This document shows positions 1-5,216 of a stretch of DNA of 5,216 bases, piece by piece; within the stretch, counting starts at the first letter, position 1, and every line of letters begins with the position of its first letter. The DNA comes from Methylophilaceae bacterium UBA5127. GTDB lineage: Bacteria > Pseudomonadota > Gammaproteobacteria > Burkholderiales > Methylophilaceae. The notes beneath the pieces are model-generated. The model searched no databases. It was not told where the DNA came from and saw only the letters and a program-made list of their open reading frames with translations. Position numbers and translations under genes: made by a program. The stretch lies in contig DHYP01000008.1 in NCBI GenBank assembly GCA_002414145.1, positions 1,561 through 6,776 of the forward strand, in the 5' to 3' direction.

Positions 1-56
1 TGAGCTGGAACCAATAATACGTCATCAAAGGTCAGGGCTTGTTGCAACAAACGCAT
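1..56 (-). CDS. guaB: IMP dehydrogenase, N-terminal fragment (cut by left window edge)
   Basis: IMP dehydrogenase oxidises IMP to XMP with NAD+, the first committed step of GMP synthesis in the cytoplasm. Only the first 18 codons are visible. They read MRLLQQALTFDDVLLVPA, and the ALTFDDVLLVPA block is the highly conserved start of bacterial GuaB (E. coli has the same block after a short variable lead). The ATG is supported by an AAGGA ribosome binding site (63-67 on the plus-strand numbering) six bases upstream. The catalytic Cys loop, CBS domains and stop lie outside the window, so whether the gene is intact cannot be judged. It is transcribed away from the DUF4124 gene. Confidence 0.9.
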   Translation of the reverse strand, partial: MRLLQQALTFDDVLLVPA

Positions 57-82
57 GTTAAATCCTTAATCTCCAAAACGAA

Positions 83-110
83 ATTATACCGATTTGCAAC
101 ACTTATTCAA
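83..110 (-). promoter_or_regulatory. Probable sigma70 promoter of guaB
   Basis: On the minus strand a perfect -10 hexamer TATAAT lies at 88-83. It is preceded, after a 16-base spacer, by TTGAAT at 110-105, which matches the TTGACA consensus at four of six positions. Transcription would begin near base 76 and give a leader of about 20 bases carrying the AAGGA site of guaB. No purine-repressor operator was recognised. Confidence 0.6.
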
Positions 111-199
111 AGTTCAACGTTATTTTTGTAGAGAGATTGTTGTATTTAATTGGGCTTGTTGTGTTTTTAAAGTAAACTGAATCGCGCTTGGAAGCGTTT

Positions 200-228
200 T
201 TGGCATAGTAACTGCTTCAGTCTATTCA
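200..228 (+). promoter_or_regulatory. Candidate promoter of the DUF4124 gene
   Basis: TTGGCA at 200-205 matches the -35 consensus at five of six positions. After exactly 17 bases it is followed by TATTCA at 223-228, a poor -10 (three of six). Transcription would begin near base 235, just before the ribosome binding site. A competing candidate is TTGGGC (150-155) with TAAACT (173-178), also 17 bases apart. Neither is strong, and the choice is tentative. Confidence 0.3.
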
Positions 229-238
229 AATGAATGAT

Positions 239-243
239 AGGAA
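239..243 (+). promoter_or_regulatory. Ribosome binding site that favours the second ATG of the DUF4124 gene
   Basis: AGGAA lies only three bases before the ATG at 247 but six bases before the adjacent in-frame ATG at 250. The second ATG therefore has the better spacing, and the true protein may be one residue shorter (184 aa, starting MNINK). Confidence 0.5.
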
Positions 244-246
244 TCA

Positions 247-804
247 ATGATGAACATTAACAAGCTCTTTATCAGTATGGTGATCGCGCTCACGCTGCTG
301 CCAGTGGTGGCTAGTGCCGATATTTACAAATGGAAAGATAAAGATGGCGTGTTGCGCTATACAGATACGCCTCCCCCCTACGGCGTTAAAACGATAGAAA
401 TCATTGGTAAAAAAGCGACTAAATTTCCTACTGCCAACCCTACGATGTCGGCAGCACCAGCAAAAGCGGCAGCACCCTCGGGGGCGCCAGTTAGTCCATC
501 AGCATTAACAGCAGAGAAGGCAACAAACAATGCAGGTTCAGCCAGCGATGTTATCGCACAGGACGTAGAAAAAAAACGTCGGCAAATGGAAGAAATAGAA
601 AGGAAGAATAGCGCGGTAAAAGAGGCGGAAGCAAAACAAAAAGCATTGAACTGTGCTGCGGCTAAAGCAAACTACCAATCATACAGCCAAGGCGGGCGCG
701 TGTATCGCACGAATGAAAAAGGCGAGCGCGAATATATGGATGACAAGGGCTTGGCAGAAGGTGCTGCCAAAGCACAACAAGAGATTAGTCAATACTGTTC
801 ATAA
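247..804 (+). CDS. Secreted DUF4124-domain protein of unknown function
   Basis: The function is unknown. The 185-residue product has a clear Sec signal peptide: Lys6, a hydrophobic core at about 7-21, and a VASA cleavage site predicting a mature start at Asp25. The next stretch, DIYKWKDKDGVLRYTDTPPP (25-44), is the hallmark of the N-terminal DUF4124 domain, common in proteobacterial envelope proteins. An Ala/Pro/Ser/Thr-rich linker (about 57-100) follows, then a charged, probably helical or coiled-coil segment (about 104-135). The tail (136-184) carries a Tyr/Arg-rich patch with YRTNEKGEREYMDDKG. Cys136 and Cys184 are the only cysteines and bracket this tail, so a disulfide in the periplasm is plausible. 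The protein is probably soluble and periplasmic, as no lipobox is seen. The gene is monocistronic, divergent from guaB and convergent with rnfH. A run of eight A at 569-576 is in frame and appears harmless. Confidence 0.85.
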   Translation: MMNINKLFISMVIALTLLPVVASADIYKWKDKDGVLRYTDTPPPYGVKTIEIIGKKATKFPTANPTMSAAPAKAAAPSGAPVSPSALTAEKATNNAGSASDVIAQDVEKKRRQMEEIERKNSAVKEAEAKQKALNCAAAKANYQSYSQGGRVYRTNEKGEREYMDDKGLAEGAAKAQQEISQYCS

Positions 805-818
805 ATTAAGGGCATTGA

Positions 819-1169
819 CTATAATTCGTCAGGCGGTGCGTCTCCACCGCCTTTTTTCATAATTTTTCCATCCGCCGCACGCTGACGTCTAACTTCTTTG
901 GGGTCTGCAATAAGCGGTCTGTAAATCTCAACGCGATCCATTGGTTTAAGTGTGCTATCCCGGCGCGTCAGTTTGCCAAAGATGCCAAGTTGGTTTTGGC
1001 TTAAGTCAATTTCGGTAAATTTGTCTAATATTCCAGATTTTTTAACCGCTTCTTCCACAGTGCAGTCGGTGTTGACTTTAATGGGAATAATGAGTTGTTG
1101 ATGAGGTAAGGCATAGGCCACCTCTACCATCATTTCTTTGGGCGAATGCTCAAGCGTTGTCTGATTCAA
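819..1169 (-). CDS. rnfH: RnfH/RatB family ubiquitin-like protein (UPF0125)
   Basis: This is a small cytoplasmic beta-grasp protein of the RnfH family (called RatB or YfjF in E. coli). Its biochemical role is not established. The name comes from linkage to rnf genes elsewhere; none are present here. Family signatures are VEVAYALP (15-22), TVEEAVKKSGIL (37-48), LGIFGKL (61-67), DRVEIYRPL (78-86) and ADPKEVRRQRA (88-98). The chosen start is a TTG codon, supported by an AGGA six bases upstream. The in-frame ATG codons at residues 13 and 14 begin just before the conserved domain but have only a weak AAAGAA upstream, so a protein of about 103 aa remains possible. The last residues, KKGGGDAPPDEL (105-116), extend beyond the conserved region and are encoded by the hairpin and T-run of the convergent terminator. 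The gene follows ratA by 23 bases, probably in one operon. Confidence 0.88.
   Translation of the reverse strand: MNQTTLEHSPKEMMVEVAYALPHQQLIIPIKVNTDCTVEEAVKKSGILDKFTEIDLSQNQLGIFGKLTRRDSTLKPMDRVEIYRPLIADPKEVRRQRAADGKIMKKGGGDAPPDEL
831..857 (+). terminator. Intrinsic terminator of the DUF4124 gene, inside the 3' end of rnfH
   Basis: GGCGGTG (832-838) and CACCGCC (845-851) form a perfect seven-pair GC-rich stem with a six-base loop. An outer A-T pair can extend it, and six T (852-857) follow on the plus strand. This is a classical rho-independent terminator 27 bases after the DUF4124 stop. It lies wholly within the convergent rnfH reading frame. Read on the minus strand, the hairpin has no T-run after it, so it should act only for plus-strand transcription. 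Confidence 0.88.
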
Positions 1170-1175
1170 AATGAT

Positions 1176-1179
1176 TCCT
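1176..1179 (-). promoter_or_regulatory. Ribosome binding site supporting a TTG start for rnfH
   Basis: AGGA on the minus strand, in the 23-base gap after the ratA stop, is six bases from the TTG at 1169-1167. No ATG or GTG lies at a suitable distance, so TTG is the most likely start. The downstream ATG pair lacks a comparable site. Confidence 0.6.
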
Positions 1180-1192
1180 GATAAGTGAAAGT

Positions 1193-1624
1193 TTAAGCAT
1201 ATATTTTATCTGCATACGTTACAAAATGATCTACAAAAGTGTCGGCGATATGACTAAATACTGGTGAAATCATCTTTTCTAATAAGCTATTAGAAAACTC
1301 ATAGTTTAATTTAAACTCAATTTTACAGGCATCTGCACGTAATTCAATAAAATGCCAGTGACCTTCTAAATGTTTAAATGGACCATCTAACAGCTTAATG
1401 TGCATGACGTGCGGGAATTGTTTGGTATTCTGCGTTGTAAAATGCTGTTTAATTCCGTGGTAGTTGATATGTAAAGTAGCGCGCGTGCTGGTTTCAGTGC
1501 GCTCATGCAAGTTTGTACCGCCGCACCATGGTAAAAATTTTGGGTAATCCTCAACAATATCTACCAAATTAAACATCTGGGCACATGAGTGCATTACCAG
1601 AACCGTTTTTTCAACTTGTGCCAT
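1193..1624 (-). CDS. ratA: RatA / Coq10-like START-domain (SRPBCC) protein
   Basis: The 143-residue cytoplasmic protein belongs to the polyketide cyclase/START-like family that includes E. coli RatA (YfjG) and mitochondrial Coq10. RatA was reported as a toxin that binds 50S subunits and blocks 70S formation. Coq10 relatives bind ubiquinone and support respiration, so the physiological role is unsettled. Visible signatures are VEDYPKFLPWC (24-34), the central strands ending in LLDGPFKHLEGHW (78-90), CKIEFKLNYEFSN (100-112), and a long C-terminal helix from about 113 that closes the hydrophobic cavity (AxxFVDHFVxxAxxIY). Length is normal for the family. The ATG start agrees with the family N terminus (MAQVEKTVLV), but no Shine-Dalgarno sequence is visible upstream. 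It is divergent from smpB and leads a ratA-rnfH operon. Confidence 0.9.
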   Translation of the reverse strand: MAQVEKTVLVMHSCAQMFNLVDIVEDYPKFLPWCGGTNLHERTETSTRATLHINYHGIKQHFTTQNTKQFPHVMHIKLLDGPFKHLEGHWHFIELRADACKIEFKLNYEFSNSLLEKMISPVFSHIADTFVDHFVTYADKIYA

Positions 1625-1636
1625 GCGATAAAGCGT

Positions 1637-1664
1637 ATTAGAGTAAAATGTTATTTTAAGTCAT
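1637..1664 (-). promoter_or_regulatory. Candidate promoter of the ratA-rnfH operon
   Basis: On the minus strand ATGACT (1664-1659, four of six matches to -35) is followed after 16 bases by TCTAAT (1642-1637, five of six matches to -10). Transcription would begin near base 1630, only about six bases before the ratA ATG. The mRNA would then be nearly leaderless, which fits the missing Shine-Dalgarno but is unproven. Confidence 0.35.
1649..1657 (+). promoter_or_regulatory. Candidate extended -10 promoter of smpB
   Basis: TG, one base, then TATTTT (1652-1657) forms an extended -10 element with four of six matches in the hexamer. There is no recognisable -35. Transcription would begin near base 1664, giving a leader of about 22 bases. 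It lies within the spacer of the proposed ratA promoter on the other strand. Confidence 0.28.
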
Positions 1665-1685
1665 TCGGCAATAAATATCAGGTTT

Positions 1686-2135
1686 ATGAGTATCGCCCAA
1701 AATAAAAAAGCCTTTTTTGATTATTTTATCGAAGAAAAATTTGAGGCCGGCATTGTGCTTGAAGGCTGGGAAGTGAAGGCGATTAGAGATAATCGCATTA
1801 ACCTTAAAGAGGCCTATGTCGTCATTATGCGAGGTGAGATTTATCTCATTGGTTGCCATGTAACGCCTTTAGGCGCAGCTTCTAGTCATATACGACCAGA
1901 TGCTATTCGAACACGTAAATTGCTATTACATAACGAAGAAATCGCCAAGTTGATCGGTAAGGTCGAGCGCGCAGGTTATACCTTAGTACCTTTAGACATG
2001 CACTTTACGCGAGGCAGAGTGAAGCTACAAATTGGCTTGGCTAAGGGGAAAAAGCAGCACGATAAGCGTGACACTGAAAAAGCGCGAGATTGGGAGCGAG
2101 AAAAAGGTAGAATCATGCGCGCCCACAACAAATAA
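1686..2135 (+). CDS. smpB: SsrA-binding protein SmpB (tmRNA partner, trans-translation)
   Basis: SmpB binds tmRNA and delivers it to ribosomes stalled on mRNAs without a stop codon. The nascent chain is then tagged for proteolysis and the ribosome is released. The 149 residues show the oligonucleotide-binding barrel with the diagnostic EGWEVKAIR (26-34), RTRKLLLH (75-82) and [12 protein letters not shown] (117-128), the last including the conserved Asp-Lys-Arg at 126-128. The C-terminal tail ([10 protein letters not shown], 135-144) keeps the Trp, Lys, Ile and Met that in E. coli insert into the mRNA channel. The start matches the short N terminus common in betaproteobacteria and lacks the extra residues of E. 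coli SmpB. The upstream ribosome site is poor (CAGG, three bases before ATG). The gene is intact, with a normal length. Confidence 0.96.
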   Translation: MSIAQNKKAFFDYFIEEKFEAGIVLEGWEVKAIRDNRINLKEAYVVIMRGEIYLIGCHVTPLGAASSHIRPDAIRTRKLLLHNEEIAKLIGKVERAGYTLVPLDMHFTRGRVKLQIGLAKGKKQHDKRDTEKARDWEREKGRIMRAHNK

Positions 2136-2184
2136 AAAATACTTTTTGCAAATTTAATTTTTATTTTATTTCTTCAGGCTTTGA

Positions 2185-3885
<1,701 letters not shown>

Positions 3886-4728
3886 ATGAAATTATGCGGA
3901 TTTGATGTAGGACTAGAGCACCCTTTATTCTTGATTGCGGGACCTTGCGTTATTGAATCAAAGGAAATGGCGATTGATACTGCAGGCCAATTGAAGGAGA
4001 TTGCAGCGCGTGTTGGCATCCCATTTATTTATAAATTCTGGTATGACAAAGCCAACCGTAGCTCAACTAAAACTTTTCGCGGTTTTGGCATCACAGAAGG
4101 CTTAAAGATTTTGGATGAAGTCCGCGAGCAAATTGGTGTACCAGTGCTGACCGATGTACATACTGAAGAGCAGGTGCCAGAAGTGGCGGCAGTGGTCGAT
4201 GTGTTGCAGACACCAGCATTTTTGTGCAGACAGACCGATTTTATTGTGGCTGTGGCGACATGTGGTAAGCCCGTGAATATCAAAAAAGGTCAGTTTTTAG
4301 CGCCTGGCGATATGAAACAGGTGGTGAATAAAGCAAAAGAAGCAAACGGCGGTGCCGATACGATTATGGTATGTGAGCGTGGTGCGTCTTTTGGCTACAA
4401 TACCTTGGTGTCTGATATGCGCAGTTTAGCAATTATGCGTGAAACGCATTGCCCTGTGGTGTTTGATGCAACGCACTCTGTGCAGCAGCCAGGAGGCCAA
4501 GGTGATAAAAGTGGTGGGCAGCGTGAACATGTGCCAGTGCTAGCTAGAGCAGCCGTAGCAAGTGGTATTGCAGGCATCTTTATGGAAACGCATCCAGACC
4601 CTTCAAAAGCGTTGTCCGATGGCCCCAACGCATGGCCACTGAATAAAATGGAAGACTTATTACATTTATTAGTAGATTTAGATAAACTGGTCAAAAAAGC
4701 AGGTTTTGCCGAACAAACTTTGTTATAG
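3886..4728 (+). CDS. kdsA: 3-deoxy-D-manno-octulosonate 8-phosphate synthase, metal-dependent type
   Basis: KdsA condenses phosphoenolpyruvate with arabinose 5-phosphate to make Kdo 8-phosphate, the precursor of the inner-core sugar of lipopolysaccharide. The 280 residues form one TIM barrel of normal length. Visible motifs are AGPCVIES (18-25), DKANRSS (54-60), RQTDF (115-119), [12 protein letters not shown] (131-142), [10 protein letters not shown] (163-172), DATHSVQ (194-200) and METHPDP (233-239). Cys21, His197, Glu234 and Asp245 correspond to the four metal ligands of the Aquifex enzyme (the His-Glu and Glu-Asp spacings are identical). This places it in the metal-dependent class, whereas E. 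coli KdsA has Asn in place of the Cys. Oddly, Phe51-Trp52 precede YDKANRSS where relatives usually have Ser-Ser or Ala-Ser, and Phe67 sits in RGFG where E. coli has RGPG. The reading frame is otherwise intact. It lies between pyrG and eno in a likely operon. Confidence 0.97.
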   Translation: MKLCGFDVGLEHPLFLIAGPCVIESKEMAIDTAGQLKEIAARVGIPFIYKFWYDKANRSSTKTFRGFGITEGLKILDEVREQIGVPVLTDVHTEEQVPEVAAVVDVLQTPAFLCRQTDFIVAVATCGKPVNIKKGQFLAPGDMKQVVNKAKEANGGADTIMVCERGASFGYNTLVSDMRSLAIMRETHCPVVFDATHSVQQPGGQGDKSGGQREHVPVLARAAVASGIAGIFMETHPDPSKALSDGPNAWPLNKMEDLLHLLVDLDKLVKKAGFAEQTLL

Positions 4729-4740
4729 ATTAAGGATTAA

Positions 4741-5216
<476 letters not shown>

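Noticed and set aside
184..201. Small hairpin CGCT/AGCG followed by five T before the DUF4124 gene, resembling a terminator or attenuator
   Set aside because: The stem is only four Watson-Crick pairs (five with a G-U pair), the T-run overlaps the proposed -35 element, and no transcript is known to cross it.
563..580. Inverted repeat GACGT/ACGTC around a run of eight A inside the DUF4124 gene, possible frameshift or slippage site
   Set aside because: The run encodes Glu-Lys-Lys in frame, the stem is only five pairs and includes the run in its loop, and the protein continues normally to a plausible family C terminus. Nothing suggests an alternative product.
653..862. 69-codon plus-strand open frame overlapping the end of the DUF4124 gene
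   Set aside because: It lies out of frame with a supported gene, runs through the terminator hairpin, and shows no domain or ribosome binding site.
1193..2135. ratA-rnfH as a toxin-antitoxin module
   Set aside because: Although RatA was reported as a toxin in E. coli, RnfH/RatB was not shown to be its antitoxin. The genes are widespread core genes and the Coq10-like ubiquinone role is an alternative.
2131..2170. Nearly complementary A-rich and T-rich runs after smpB, possible terminator
   Set aside because: The pairing is almost entirely A-U with a mismatch and a long loop, so it would be too unstable for a convincing intrinsic terminator.
4029..4694. Two minus-strand open frames of 84 and 99 codons within kdsA
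   Set aside because: They are rich in Ser, Thr and Cys in the way expected from antisense reading of a conserved gene, and lack a plausible start signal.

Overview
The window is a stretch of conserved chromosomal housekeeping genes from a Gram-negative proteobacterium, most likely a betaproteobacterium. The order smpB, pyrG, kdsA, eno with ratA and rnfH divergent from smpB, and guaB on the far side, resembles the Methylophilaceae/Nitrosomonadales. The family assignment is an inference from gene order, protein character and a moderate GC content (judged by eye, not computed). A Kdo-8-phosphate synthase implies a lipopolysaccharide-bearing outer membrane.

Left part. Bases 1-56 hold only the first 18 codons of guaB (IMP dehydrogenase) on the minus strand, with a promoter and ribosome binding site. 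A divergent intergenic region leads to a secreted DUF4124 protein (247-804, plus). That gene runs head-on into rnfH (819-1169, minus). The intrinsic terminator of the DUF4124 gene lies inside the last codons of rnfH, so those bases serve two purposes. rnfH appears to start with TTG and is the second gene of a ratA-rnfH operon.

Middle. ratA (1193-1624, minus) and smpB (1686-2135, plus) diverge from a 61-base region, the same layout as in E. coli. SmpB works with tmRNA in ribosome rescue. No tmRNA gene is present here.

Right part. pyrG (CTP synthase), kdsA (Kdo-8-phosphate synthase) and eno (enolase, cut by the right edge) are closely spaced and co-directional, probably one operon from a promoter before pyrG. 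kdsA begins at the base after the pyrG stop codon. The three products are metabolically linked: enolase makes the phosphoenolpyruvate that KdsA consumes, and PyrG makes the CTP that KdsB later uses to activate Kdo.

I see no mobile element, CRISPR array, RNA gene or clearly new system. The points most worth a second look are the terminator encoded within rnfH, an unusual Phe-Trp pair beside the active-site motif of KdsA, and the weak or absent Shine-Dalgarno sequences of ratA, smpB and pyrG.
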